Shown piece after piece: positions 37,501 through 47,849 of a stretch of 64,000 nt of DNA (position 1 is the stretch's first letter; each line of letters begins with the position of its first letter). The DNA comes from Plumapathes pennacea. Its lineage: Eukaryota > Cnidaria > Anthozoa > Antipatharia > Myriopathidae. Where the stretch lies: contig OZ038463.1 in NCBI GenBank assembly GCA_964036295.1, forward strand, positions 18,897,069 to 18,961,068, given 5' to 3'. A program made the position numbers and the translations under genes. The notes beneath the pieces were generated by a model that had not been told where the DNA came from, did no database searches, and was given only the letters and a program-made list of their open reading frames with translations.

Positions 37501-40500
37501 CTGATGCCTGAGTGGAACTTTCAAGCAACTGATGCCTAAGTGGAACTTTCAAGCAACTGATGCCCAAGTGGAACTTTCAAGCAACTGATGCCCAAGTGGA
37601 ACTTTCGAGCAACTGATGCCTGAGTGGAACTTTCAAGCAACTGATGCCTGAGTGGAACTTTCAAGCAACTGATGCCCAAGTGGAACTTTCAAGCAACTGA
37701 TGCCTAAGTGGAACTTTCAAGCAACTGATGCCTGAGTGGAACTTTCAAGCAACTGATGCCTGAGTGGAACTTTCAAGCAACTTTCATGTTCTTTCCGTAA
37801 CTTCACAGGGGTTGTATAATTTGGTGACAGCCTGCTGTTCTGTATGTGTCAACTTAGCTGTTTGAACTCTCATTGATTGAATGATAATTATTTCCAATGT
37901 TACTAGTTATGTACAACAAAGAATGCAGAGGGGTTACAACCCTTGCTCCCTTCACAAACATGTAAGCGCACATGTGCAGCACACAGTGTACATGTACTGT
38001 ACCTTGACACCAGAGGCTTGACAGATAGTGTTTCTTGTAGTACAACTTTCTTCCTCCTGAAACAAAAACAGATTAATTTCAGTGCATAGTGTGTATACAG
38101 AAACCCTGTAGTACATTAAAGTAGCTAGTAGTTTATATGTTTCTTAAATACAGAACAACACTGTAGTGTGCTACTGTAAATGTAGTATTATTATCAAATG
38201 TGCTTCAAGGCACCAACCTCTGCATGAAGCTGTCTAAGGATTTCCTTTGTTCAACAGAGAGTGAGCCACTAGGCACGCACTTTCTTCTGTCTAACTTTAG
38301 AAGGCTTTTGGACCTCCACACAAGACGATTCTGTCAAAGCAAAACAAGACACCTTTACTGAACTGAACCCTGACTCACCCAGGAAGAGCTTAAAGGGCTG
38401 TATGAGAAAAAATTAAATTATGTCACATTGCTGCTCTGATTCACTTACCCCCTTCAGTTCTGAGCTGATCAAAGGACTACCTCCCAACCACTTACATGTA
38501 TGAAGTAACTAAATGGATAATGCAGGAAGAATAATTATTGCTAGTTCAATATTATCTTTCATCCAGAGCAAACTATCAAAAACTAAATTCTAATCATCAC
38601 TCATGGGAGCAGAAGGTTAGCTTCACCCTACCAGTTGTATGATGAATCAAGTGGAAACTGGACACTGTCAAGAAATATGAGCTGACGTTTCGATCTGTAA
38701 GTTGACTTTGCTTTACTTCAAGGAGGGCTACATTGCACAAGAAATTTCAGCTCAGATTTCTCAATGGTATCCAGTTTTCACATACCGACACCTAGTTGAT
38801 AAATCACACACTTTTCTCCACTCTGACGACGAAGTCTAACATTAGTTCTCCCAAATACTGGCTTTCTATTTCACCCTACTGTACCTTGCATGGCAGGCTG
38901 CGGGGAGAGCTTTTTGACGTTCTTCTCCTGTGCACAACACCTTTTGAGTGTGTATTACTTGTCTCTTTTCTTAGCACATAAGGATTTTTCACTGTATATG
39001 TGCTTGATGCTGCCGTCCACTTCAGTCTTGATACTGAAGATCCACTTCCTTTGAGAGGTTTAGTTCTTCTCTGCAAATTTGAAGCTCTTGAGTTTGTTAG
39101 CCGTGATTTCTCCCACTTGTAAGGTGCTGCATGTACAGCAGATGCCTGCACCTGTTGAGAGACTTTTCCTTGCAACGGGATTTCAGCTACCTTTGCACTT
39201 TTGTCCTCTCTAGTCCTGTAAGTATATAATTCTGAATCTGAGTGGCTCTTGGGATTTTCAACACTTGAAGATGCCACAGGTACACCTGGTTTTCTCCAGT
39301 GTAAAGCTGTCCTGTTTGGAACAGATTCTGTACTTGTTGTGACCTGATTTATATTCTTCTTGTTAAGAACATAAGGGTTGGAATTGGTTTTTAAATGTGT
39401 TGAAGTAAGACCCTTCTGTTGATCAGCTGTCTTGGGCTTAGCTTGGGTGAAATGAGGTCTTTGTTGTTCAGAGTTTGATGATACTTTAGGAGTCATGGGA
39501 ACAGATTGTTTTGCCCATTTTAAACTGGACAGCGATGGAGTTCCACTCTCTCTGAAAAAAAAAAAAAAAAAAGAGAGAAACACAAAACAAAACAGAGATG
39601 AAAAAGTGTACAATAATGACAGTACAACATGAAACTAAAACTGTTTTATTCTAGCCATTAGATAAAAATAAAGTGTGTAAAGATAAAATGTAAATGTTTT
39701 TTAAGTGGTAATATGCTTAGATACAACCACAGTTAATAAGGAAATAAAAATTCCGAAATTATTTTTTTCACTGTAAATTGTTTCACTGTGGGAACACAGT
39801 AGTTGGTACCGGCGAGAACCAGCATCCTGTAAACTGTGCCATTAGGACATCCCACATGTACTAAATAGCACTTAAATAGCACTTAAATACATGTAATCTG
39901 AGCCTTTCATGGGCAAGGTAATTAGATCTCAAACTTGAAAACATGAAGCTTATACTCAAGTTTGACTCAAGGAGTACAGTTTGAGAGCCAGATCAGAAAG
40001 TCAAACTTGTGCCCAGCTCAGAGTTACATTGTAAGCCATGCAAAAACATCAGTATTATACATGTACAAGAAAAATCCCAAGAAAATGCCATTACCAGGCC
40101 AATAACAGGAACACAGACAAAAATTCATCAGATGTCAAATCACTCCTGGCTAGCTCAGAACTTATTTATTAATTCAAATTTCTTCTGCCAAAAAATGGAT
40201 TTATAGCAGTACGTTGCTTACCCACTTCTTTGTCGGTTAGGATTCAAGGGTATAATGCCTAAAAATAAAGAACAAAACTTTAATGCCATCACCATGAGCA
40301 TGCCTCTGCATGTTTTGCACAAAAGTACCTGAAAATGCAGTATATGCGAGGATTTTTCCAGGGGAGTATGACCCCAAGTCCTTTGACACTTACTGTGAGC
40401 CCCTCTTACTGCTTACAACATGCTGACAAGTATAAGTAAAGTATATTATTTTGTACTGTACTGTATGACTCTTGTCACACTAAAATTTTGTCACACTAAA

Positions 40501-42477
40501 ATTTTGTCACAAAGAAAAGTTCTCAATATTCATCCACTCAAAATGGGCTAATCTTCTGGTCAGAGTTTTTCAAAGTTAATCAAAATTATAAAATTGAAAA
40601 AGATAATCCTGATACAAGAAAGAGCATGTCCAAATTAGTAAGTACCTATTCAGCATGATCCACCCACCAGAAACTGAATGGCGAGCTTCAGAAAAATAAG
40701 GGACCTATTTTAATGATTTTTACAAAGCACACTATTTGTTTTTCTGATGGCCCAACCATGCTGAAACCTGGCATACTTACTACAAGAGTATAAAGGTAAT
40801 TTGGATGTGCTCTTTCCTGTGTCAGCGTTATTTGTTCACTTTGATTAATTTTGATTAAATTCATAAAACTCTGACCAGAAGAAATGTGATTACATGGATT
40901 AGTGTTTTATGTAATTAAAATCACACAAGATGTGTGTGTACCTGGTGTTTTGGAGTTTATTTTTCTTCTATCCAAACTATAAGCAGATTTTCTAGCATGG
41001 CTGGTTTGCCTCAATCCAGAAAGTGCTCCATGAACTTGTAAGCTGTTCTGTGACTTGTGAAAGGTACTTTTCCATGTTGTGCTGCTATTTGTTGCTTCTT
41101 GCTTTAAACTTGAATTTGATGGTTCAGTACTCTTGATAGGTTTTTGCTTGTGTGTATTAATCAGACCTGGTGAACAAATTATGATGGAAAATACAAAGAA
41201 CATGAATGCAAGGCACAGTACACTTTGAAGAGAATGTATCTAAGTATATGTAGCTTCTCTCTGCATCAATATTATGTTGAAGAGATGCTGCAGACACAGA
41301 TAAACTAAAAACAAGCATGCTGGGTGAAGACCTGTCCAACCTTTATATTCAATTTTTCATGTTTACAAACCTGTTTCGTATTCGCACTGATATATTTACC
41401 ACATTTGTTTCGTTTCGTTTCGTTTTGTTATTTCATTTCACAAATTATCGCTTTTTGTTTCGTTTCGTTGTTTCGTTACCATAATTAGTGCATTGTATAC
41501 ATTTTGTCGCAGTAGCCTGCATGTATTAAATGATATAAAGCTCCTTCAAGTCTGCGTGAAGACCCAGAAATCATGGCGTGTCCCCAAAATAATCCCAAGG
41601 AAACAGAAAGACGGTTCAATCGTTTTTCTGTCTTCCATTGGACTATTTTGGTGACAAAAAAGTGCATACACGAAACATATTTTAACTAAAGTGTATTAGT
41701 ACACACCACACAAGTGAATAGTGCTTTTCATGCACTCTGATTGGCTCCTCAATCTCGGAATATCAAGTATTATGACCCATCAAATATTTCCTCCCACGCA
41801 TGATTGGTGGAATCGTGACATGTGACCGAATAACGTCCACTCACGAGCGGACGTTATCAGCGAATAACCCCCGCCTGGCAAACAAATGCTGTTTATTGAC
41901 AATATCCGAACACAATTTTATATATTAATCACAAAAAACCCATTACGAGATGGACTACCGAGGAGGACATCAATTTATTGGTCAAAAAAGCAGTTCCAGA
42001 AAGCACCAAAAAGCTTCACTGCGAGAGGAAATATTTGAAAGATAATAAAGACAGTAAACTACTTTTGGCTTCGGAAATATGCACGGATAATATTGTCCAA
42101 GTTGGACATTATCTGTTCCTCGAAGCTCACAGTTGCCCTCGAGCTTCGCTTCTCGGAACAGATAATATCCTCGGACAATTATCCGTGCATATTTCCTCGC
42201 CAAAAGTAGTTTATTGTTTATCTATTCACCTCCCGGCGGCTTCCGGTAAAACAAGAGCCCAATTTTTGCTCACTTTTGTCGGAAATAAAATAGCTGTTTG
42301 GGAGTTGGCTATTGTGTGGTGTATACTAAAACGATTATTCGCCTCAGTGTCGCCTCAGTGTCGGGAATGCAGGAAAACCGAAACAGACGAGCTTGGTCTT
42401 CATAAAACAACCAACACAACAAACTTACTTGAGAGAAACGCAATTTGCTCCCGAAGCTTTGATGCATCCTCCGCCAT
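31522..42477 (-). CDS. ZC3H3: Zinc finger CCCH domain-containing protein 3 orthologue, 17 exons
   Basis: A nuclear RNA-binding factor; the human protein acts in mRNA polyadenylation and export. Exons in gene order: 42477-42429, 41166-40942, 40258-40222, 39551-38885, 38330-38218, 38056-38003, 37176-37131, 36848-36728, 36149-36066, 35870-35864, 35656-35498, 34904-34819, 34437-34371, 34211-34142, 32817-32686, 32350-32146, 31655-31522. These give 751 residues with every phase matching. The N-terminus 'MAEDASKLREQIAFLS' resembles the vertebrate start; the middle is Ser/Lys-rich and low complexity, with 'FIGGVAYKSSANKLAK' matching a vertebrate block. Five CCCH fingers follow: CX8CX5CX3H (split by exons 12/13), CX7CX6CX3H, CX7CX4CX3H, CX7CX5CX3H (split by exons 15/16) and CX8CX5CX3H. 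The end 'GLKIKL' echoes the vertebrate C-terminus. Introns carry minisatellites and MITEs. Confidence 0.93.
31717..31870. mobile_element. Truncated 'gggcccggtt' MITE in the last ZC3H3 intron
   Basis: 'gggcccggttggtcaaagca', 'cgattagactaatcctggat', 'aagcctgaaaa' and 'ttaagccaaaaaagctttt' follow the left half of the element at 56526-56771. The right terminus is missing. Confidence 0.65.
32840..33330. repeat. 55-bp minisatellite, about 9 copies, in the intron before ZC3H3 exon 15
   Basis: The unit contains 'cacaagataaacaagctgct', 'atctgata' and 'caacgaacagagcaaac' and recurs every 55 bp (for example 33181, 33236, 33291). Because 55 is not a multiple of three the frame rotates, yet few stops occur, which makes long spurious minus-strand frames that run into exon 15. 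Confidence 0.9.
33794..34110. mobile_element. 'tttggttttg' MITE, copy 1, beside ZC3H3 exon 14
   Basis: The termini are inverted: 'agcggttttcctatgactgt' at the left and 'acagtcatccgaaaacggct' at the right, continuing into 'cgaaagtaat..gtgtgatt' words. The interior has repeated 'ccaaaaccaaa' and 'ttggttttg'. The right end is about 31 bp from the 34142 end of exon 14. Copies are also at 35101-35382 and 43341-43592. Confidence 0.75.
35101..35382. mobile_element. 'tttggttttg' MITE, copy 2 (left end uncertain)
   Basis: The right end 'cacacgattactttcggcaatcatccaa' (about 35344-35371) and internal 'accaatcaaaaaccaaagca' and 'cctgattggccaag' match copies 1 and 3. The left terminus is decayed. Confidence 0.55.
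35864..35870 (-). other. ZC3H3: 7-nt microexon of ZC3H3 (exon 10)
   Basis: Between exons 36149-36066 and 35656-35498 the frame is broken by one phase unless a small exon is added. The only fitting candidate I found is 'cgtacac', preceded by 'ctactaatttgcag' and followed directly by a consensus donor 'gtgagt'. Its length (7, remainder 1 mod 3) repairs the frame exactly, giving Lys-Ala-Tyr-Thr-Glu across the junctions. Confidence 0.7.
36410..36700. repeat. 12-bp-type tandem array 'accgaccacata' in a ZC3H3 intron
   Basis: About 290 bp of alternating 'ccacataccgac', 'cacttaccgac' and 'ccattaccaac' dodecamers. It gives Thr/Pro/Tyr-rich frames in all three + frames, which are artefacts. Confidence 0.9.
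37355..37774. repeat. 28-bp minisatellite, 15 copies, in a ZC3H3 intron
   Basis: Exactly 420 bp, 15 units of 28 bp, each containing 'aagcaactgatgcc' and 'agtggaactttc'. Units differ mainly at one variable spot (cca/cta/ctg), so the array is young or homogenised. Confidence 0.95.
41890..42220 (+). mobile_element. Foldback/MITE with 'ggaaatatgcac' arms, copy 2, in ZC3H3 intron 1
   Basis: It matches 23840-24200 over both the non-palindromic flank ('caatttattggtc', 'gcagttccagaaagcac') and the palindrome ('ctacttttggcttcggaaat' complemented near 42185-42215). Confidence 0.75.
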
Positions 42478-42611
42478 CTTGTCAATATGACGTCATTCGC
42501 CAGACCATTTGCGTTCTCGTGTCCAGGGCCCTTTGCGCAAGTTGTCTTTCCACCTCGTGTCCAGGGCTTTCCGCGCGAGTTTCCTGCTTCCATTTTCATC
42601 CGTTTTTCAAG
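42478..42611. promoter_or_regulatory. Short head-to-head promoter region of ZC3H3 and the 42612 gene
   Basis: Only 134 bp separates the ZC3H3 start codon (minus, 42477) from the start codon of the + strand gene (42612). Both 5' UTRs and any core promoters must lie in or overlap this interval. It contains a doubled 'cgtgtccaggg' word (about 42517 and 42557). No TATA box is evident. Confidence 0.6.
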
Positions 42612-43250
42612 ATGTCGATGGACAGCGATAAGTTCCAGCGAGACTTAGGATTCTGGGAGGTTGATAGCGAGGGTAAGCACTTCCGTTTAGTGGTCAAGGA
42701 ATACCGTTACTTGTGGAAAGATCGAGTTGGAATCCGGCTGTTCGACAGAGACCGCGAAGACCGAATTTTCGCCCATTTCTCCCTGAACTTGCCTGAGGTA
42801 GAATTGGGACCAGGCGAATTCATCGTAAAGTGTTACTCTGAGCATAGTGACTTCTGGGCTCAAGTGAAGGATTTCCCACTTTTTAAGGACACAGGCCGCC
42901 TCGCGAAATTACCGCATAATTACTGTCCAATATGGCGTCTGATAACCAAAGACTTCTACTCGCCGGCGCCAACAAGATCGAGGATGACGAGGATGATGAT
43001 GATGGCAGAACGCGGTGGACCAGTAAAAGATGATATACAGTTCACCACTGCAACTAGTGAGCAGTTATTCTCGGCAGTGAAACGTGTGAACTCTGGCCGA
43101 GGCTGGAACAAAAACCGGGCCATGGAGCAGCTTGTAGCGGCAATGCAGTCACACAGTAGACAACTGTGTTTAAGTTTAGCATCAGGAGGGGCAGCTGGAG
43201 GAAAGAAGAAAAAATCAAAGACAGGAAGTGGTTCCGCGAAGGCTCAGTAG
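42612..43250 (+). CDS. Single-exon protein of unknown family, 212 residues
   Basis: I do not recognise this protein. The ATG at 42612 (another at 42618, MDSDK) opens a 212-residue frame. Residues 1-115 look like one compact, mainly beta domain rich in aromatic and charged residues ('FWEVDSEGKHFRLVVKEYRY', 'DREDRIFAHFSLNL', 'FIVKCYSEHSDFWAQVKDFP', 'NYCPIWRLITKDF'). Residues 116-180 are a polar linker with a Met run and a 'TSEQLFSAVKRVNSGRGWNK' segment; the end is Gly-rich, then basic ('GGKKKKSKTGSGSAKAQ'), which would suit nuclear or nucleic-acid contact. It is not a shadow: the opposite strand carries only short frames, and codon usage looks coding. It is head-to-head with ZC3H3. A polyadenylation hexamer lies at 44255. 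Confidence 0.78.
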   Translation: MSMDSDKFQRDLGFWEVDSEGKHFRLVVKEYRYLWKDRVGIRLFDRDREDRIFAHFSLNLPEVELGPGEFIVKCYSEHSDFWAQVKDFPLFKDTGRLAKLPHNYCPIWRLITKDFYSPAPTRSRMTRMMMMAERGGPVKDDIQFTTATSEQLFSAVKRVNSGRGWNKNRAMEQLVAAMQSHSRQLCLSLASGGAAGGKKKKSKTGSGSAKAQ

Positions 43251-43340
43251 CCTGTTTAACCCTGTACAGTCCTCTATCGGGACTTATGTCACTTATAAAT
43301 GTACTGTACATGTTGTAATTCAGTAAACCCTAAGTTTGCT

Positions 43341-43592
43341 GAAAATTCGGATGACTGTAGAAATTAATCTTGTGATTTTTTTGGTTTTGTGTTTGCTTTC
43401 CAATTGGTCCTAACAAGTTTAGCAACATTCTTGGCCAATCAAAAGCAAAGGCAAAACCTGGTTGCACTGCTGATTTGTTACTAAAACCAATTGCAATTGC
43501 TTGGTTTTGGTTTTGTCAGACGTGTTTTTGCTGGCCTAATTGATTGGTTCTGTGATCGCTTTGGTTATAATTTTTAACAGTCATCCATAAGT
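43341..43592. mobile_element. 'tttggttttg' MITE, copy 3
   Basis: It starts 'gaaaattcggatgactgtag' and ends 'aacagtcatccataagtgc', with internal 'ttttttggttttgtgtttgc', 'ccaattggtcc' and 'gatcgctttggtta'. Same structure as 33794-34110. It sits in the 3' region of the 42612 gene. Confidence 0.75.
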
Positions 43593-44254
43593 GCTCAAAT
43601 TTGCATACAGACTTGTGACTGGTGGCCAAACAAACTAGCAAGTGACCCAAGTCAACAAGAAAACGAAGGAAACCATTCAATTTTGCCATAACGAAAGCTG
43701 AAGAGGTGCAATCACTTTGCATTGGCTTGGGTGGCCAAATGGTGAAAACCTTGGGTCAAGTTAAATGGAAATCTTAGCCTGACCAAAGTCAAACCAAGTT
43801 AAGCCAAGTGGGTGGACAAACAATACCCAAGTTGAACTCAAGTCTTGGGTTGAGTTGGCTTGACTTGAAAGTCTGCTTCGCCAGCATTTAAAACTGTCAA
43901 AAACATTTGTGCACACTGAGAACCACAGTAAAAAAAGGTGTGTTCACGTTAGTGCCCACCTAGAATCACATTCAGGCATCCTGCTCAGGCATCAAGGTTG
44001 TTCGTGGCCTAAGAAATAGAAGTCTTGTTATTCATTTCTTGTTCCAACTTGCACTCTTGTTAACCAAAGCAAATTTTAGTTTTTAGTTTCACTTAAGTTA
44101 TCAGAAAACCACCACAGTATGTAGAAGCAAAGATGATTTTAAATCATTCTAACTAAAGCTTTACAGTAATATTGTATCCATTGCCATGATATTTACAATG
44201 TCCAACCCGTAGCTAGACCACATTTTTGTTTTTTTTGTGCAGTTAGGGTTGCCA

Positions 44255-44260
44255 AATAAA
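44255..44260 (+). terminator. Candidate polyadenylation signal for the 42612 gene
   Basis: AATAAA about 1 kb beyond the stop. A second hexamer is near 44756. It is not certain which, if either, is used. Confidence 0.3.
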
Positions 44261-44774
44261 ATTTAGATATGTGTTTGTAATAAGTATAAAATTTGGTTTC
44301 TATTTTTATTAAGTACCACATGGGTTTTCAAGCCATATACCATATGTATTTTGTTTATCAGTAGTTTTAGCCCAGTATATTTAGTTTACACGAAGGTAGT
44401 GTAGTTGAAATATTGATAAATGTAAGGTGTATTGTTATAAAGTGGTTTATTTTATAATCCTATGGGATTATGGGTATACTAAGGAACCCAGCTCTGTAAT
44501 ACGCTAACCAGTGTTCCACATTCTATACATGTACAGTATGTGTTGAACTGATTGAGCCGTTTACATCCTTATAAATATATAAAATAGCCAGATGAGTTGC
44601 TAGACTTTCAAAAGTGTTGTTCTGTCGTTCTGCTTAAAGAATCTCCCTCAACCAAGATGCATTGCGCGCCATGTGGCTAACATCCGCCATTTTTGGGTTA
44701 CCTGAACTTCGGGAATCTTGGAGTTGTTATATCTCCATAAGACAATAGTTTCCAATAAAATCCATAGTTCATTG

Positions 44775-44935
44775 CTTGTCAATCCTTTTTAGTGAATTTC
44801 AGGCCAAACTGATGAATAGTGGTAGAGAAATTCTTGTTACGATGTGGTAATGTGATCCGTCAAAATCGGCCATGTTTTGAAAAAAGGAAAGTATAGCAGC
44901 CTGTGCAGTTTTTTCAGAAAATGCTTCCTTTCGGC
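44775..44935 (+). repeat. Dispersed repeat shared with 46495-46640
   Basis: 'ttgcttgtcaa', 'agtgaattt', 'gccaaactgatgaat' and 'gtcaaaatcggccat' occur in order in both places, about 1.7 kb apart, same orientation. Confidence 0.7.
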
Positions 44936-44984
44936 CTAAAAAAATTAGATTCGCATGAATCTTTCATATTACAGTAAACAAAAG

Positions 44985-45062
44985 TTAAGCCCGGTCAGGC
45001 GGGGTTTAGTACTTGGATGGGTGACCGTTAGGGAACACTCAGTGTAAAATAATTCCTTTTTT
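44985..45062 (+). ncRNA. 5S rRNA-derived fragment (3' half) with T-run
   Basis: 'gttaagcccggtcaggcggg' followed by 'tagtacttggatgggtgacc' and 'gggaacactcagtgta' matches the 3' half of eukaryotic 5S rRNA, from about nucleotide 50 to 112. That portion includes the internal control region (box A, intermediate element, box C). A short T run (45058-45062) follows, like a pol III terminator. The 5' half is absent and the 3' stem differs, so this is a 5S pseudogene or the head of a 5S-type SINE rather than a functional 5S gene. Confidence 0.8.
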
Positions 45063-45162
45063 ACTGTTTCTTTGTGGAACTAAAACTGCAAGTGCAAATC
45101 AATTTCGAAGAGCATCCTAGATATAGTTTACAGCCATGTGTGCCAACTTCAACATATGGTGC

Positions 45163-45389
45163 GTTCACACTTGGTGCCCGAGCACAATATTTGCTGGGCA
45201 CTAATGTGAACACACCATTGTTTCAAGTACCCACGCCAGAATTCGGACACCATGAGTACAAGATCTAAACTTAAAGTCAACACCTTGTACTCGGGCACTA
45301 GAGTGAGACCGGCCGGTTCGCATTGTGAACCCCTTTCATTTTGTGCCGAACTCTAGTGCTCGGGCACCCAAGTATGTACGTGCCAATAG
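45163..45389. mobile_element. MITE with 'gtgcccgagcac' termini
   Basis: The left end 'gcgttcacacttggtgcccg' is complemented at the right ('cgggcacccaagtatgtacg'). Internal 'actcgggcactagagt' words also pair. About 227 bp, non-coding. Confidence 0.7.
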
Positions 45390-45889
45390 CATTCATTGTG
45401 ACGTCAATGTGAGGGCCTGGGTTAGCTTTCGATAAAAACTCGGAAAATGTCGATAAAACCAAAAAGGTTGCCAAGTGACAGATCAAACCACCCATACTAG
45501 GCTAACCCTGCATGCCAATTAAGAGCTAAAATAAATTAAGTTTTTGGTTAAGTTTCCACTGGACGGCTCTGCCACAGTACCGAGAATCAGAAACAAACAA
45601 CATGCACTTGGGGTGATAAACGCCAAGAATATTGTGTTAATCCACACAATTTCACTCATTGTTCACTCATTGAAAGTATCGATAAAGCTTTATCCTATCA
45701 GTTAAAACAGTGATCTTGCGAACAACTGACTTTAGTTGAATACATTTCATGTCACGGTCACAATTGAAAACAAAAAACCAGAAGCGCATGCACTGCCATC
45801 ATAGCTTGCAAGCCTTTGATGCATTAAATGTATTAACTCTGAGTAAAAAAGTTGGATATTAAATGATTCTGGGATGTGAAAGGAGCTAA

Positions 45890-46205
45890 AGCAGAGTCAT
45901 TATGAACGGCCATTGCAATTATTCGTAATGGAAGGAGCGACGATACAAAGGTACATCCCATATGGATGAAGGACCTGGTGTCTCGGAGGTTATATAGTTG
46001 ATTGGATACATATTACTAACAAGTTAGGCTAACACCACTATCGCACTCTTCTGGGCAAGGGATAATTCACCACGGCTTGGGGGCCGGATTATCTCTCCCC
46101 GTTCGGTCTGGAAGTTTCGCGGGTGTTGGCAGGTTGCTCCTCGATCTGGCTTGGGGGCCGGGCAACTCTCCCTCGACCCACCATGTGTTGTCATGGGGCC
46201 GGGTT
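45890..46205 (+). repeat. Diverged copy of the promoter-like repeat at 57807/59234
   Basis: 'agggataattcaccacggct', 'tgggggccggattatctctc' and 'ctcgatctggcttgggggcc' follow the core of the repeats at 58010 and 59435. Upstream, 'tacaaaggtacatcccatat' corresponds to 'ttacaaaggcacgtcccata'. Confidence 0.7.
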
Positions 46206-46650
46206 AAACGCCCGGTTTTCTTTTTTAACTTCCACTGTTACTTTTCCGACCAAACCCTCTTTTCTTTTTCTTTTTGAAAATGAACATAGCCAAACTTGGA
46301 AGTCAACATAAATCACAGAAACAGTGCTTCTTTTCCTGGTACAGGCTATTTTGCGTGCATTGATCGAATTTACAGATAAAAACCACTTGATAGCACCATG
46401 TGACACTGAGTGCTGAAGGCACCGGGTTAAAATTTAATGAACCAACCGGCATTTACTGATAAGTTTATAAACAAATCCATGATTTATTGCACAAACCTAT
46501 GCTTGTCAACTATTCATAGTGAATTTAAAGCCAAACTGATGAATATTGGCAGAGAAATCCTTGTACGAGGTGGTAAAATGATTTGTCAAAATCGGCCATT
46601 TAGGAGAAGAAAGCTATAGCCTTTTCATTTTTCAGAAATTGCTCATTTAA

Positions 46651-46769
46651 TGTCTGGTCAGATTTGTGACACCGAGCAGGAGACACCAAAGAGGAGATCA
46701 GCGAAACCGAGGCAGCAGATTTTGTCAGCTCCCTCTGGGCTTTTTTACGCGGCTACAGCGTTACTTTAC
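46651..46769 (+). other. Possible first coding exon, unassigned
   Basis: An ATG opens 'MSGQICDTEQETPKRRSAKP', a basic stretch, then 'ILSAPSGLFYAATALLYQ', and the frame meets a consensus-like donor (caaat|gtaggt). No partner exon was found downstream, and it lies immediately after a dispersed repeat. It may be a real 5' exon, a repeat-encoded peptide or chance. Confidence 0.2.
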
Positions 46770-47070
46770 CAAATGTAGGTTTTCTTTTATTAGTTGGTTG
46801 TTCATATCAAGGCTTGTTGTGATCAATTAGTTGCACAGGTAAAAAAATGGTTTGTGTATTCTAATATTATGATGAAAACAATCTTTACTACAATGTCGGC
46901 CATACTTTAATCCTGTTGACAAACTCTGGTTAACTCGTAGAGTTTCACCGACAGTTGAGTCCATCCTTAATCAATAAAGCAAAGGGGGAGTGAAGGGTGC
47001 TTACTCATATTCAGTCCGAGCGAGCGCATTATTGGTTCCACGTGGCAAGCGCAGGCCTAATCACTTTCAT

Positions 47071-47226
47071 ATGCGCAGGCGTAGGTCTAAAATAATATGC
47101 GCATACGCAGGTCCAAATTCATATGCTCATGAGCAGGTCGAAATTGGTGTGCGCAGGCGCAGGTCCAAATTAGTATGCACATACGCAGGTTCGAATTAGT
47201 ATGCGCAGGCGCAGGCCCAAATCGAT
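47071..47226. repeat. 26-bp minisatellite, 6 copies
   Basis: Six consecutive 26-bp units of the form 'atgcgcaggcgcaggtccaa' plus six bases, with about 15-20% divergence between units. Confidence 0.9.
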
Positions 47227-47275
47227 TAATAATCTCCTGGCGAAAAATAGACAAGAATCCCGCATCCCGAAAACC

Positions 47276-47325
47276 CACCTACAAGGCGAGGGAATATCTG
47301 CGATTATCGTATTTCTAGTCATTTT
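47276..47325 (+). repeat. Short repeat shared with 63003-63045
   Basis: 'ggcgaggg' and then 'atctgcgattatcgtatttc' and 'tagt' occur in both places. It may be the end of a larger dispersed element. Confidence 0.5.
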
Positions 47326-47523
47326 ATGCCTTATTAGAATCATACTTTTCATGCTTGTGAAACCTCAAGTAGCCCAAGCTCCAGGCCAGCTGTGACTAAT
47401 GATACTGTGTGACGAACTAACCAGATGTTCGTACCTCACGTACATGAGTTTATAGACAAATGGTTATGTTCTACAATGTAACATCTCCAGGAACCAAAAA
47501 ACGTCTAAGAGCACGTAACGTTA

Positions 47524-47832
47524 TTAATAACATGCATACAATAATTTCTGCATTCTGATTGGCTGAACGCGCGTCAATTTATCCCAAACAGTGCAAAAAT
47601 GTGTAATTAACAGTGCAGAAATGTGAAATTAACAGTGCAGAAATTTGAAATTGAAGATTGCCGATAGTTGGTGAGCGTATTTGCGGCAAAGCCAAACAAA
47701 ACAGAAAGCTTTTTCATTGGCTCAGGACGATTCCGATTCTGATCGAGAAAACAAACTTCTTGAAACAATTATGAATTGTAACGACATTGAAAAAAAATTG
47801 CACGCCGTAAATTATTGTATGCATGTTATTAA
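47524..47832. mobile_element. MITE with perfect 23-bp terminal inverted repeats
   Basis: The left end 47524-47546 ('ttaataacatgcatacaat' and on) is exactly complemented by 47810-47832. The 309-bp body has no significant frame and includes a threefold 'cagtgcaaaaatgtg'-type tandem. Confidence 0.85.
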
Positions 47833-47849
47833 CAAGTAATCACATGATT

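Noticed and set aside
41978-42490. 170-codon + strand frame
   Set aside because: It spans a foldback repeat and the antisense of ZC3H3 exon 1; no conserved features.
44985-45062. Functional 5S rRNA gene
   Set aside because: The 5' half is missing and the 3' stem is altered, so only a derived fragment is supported.
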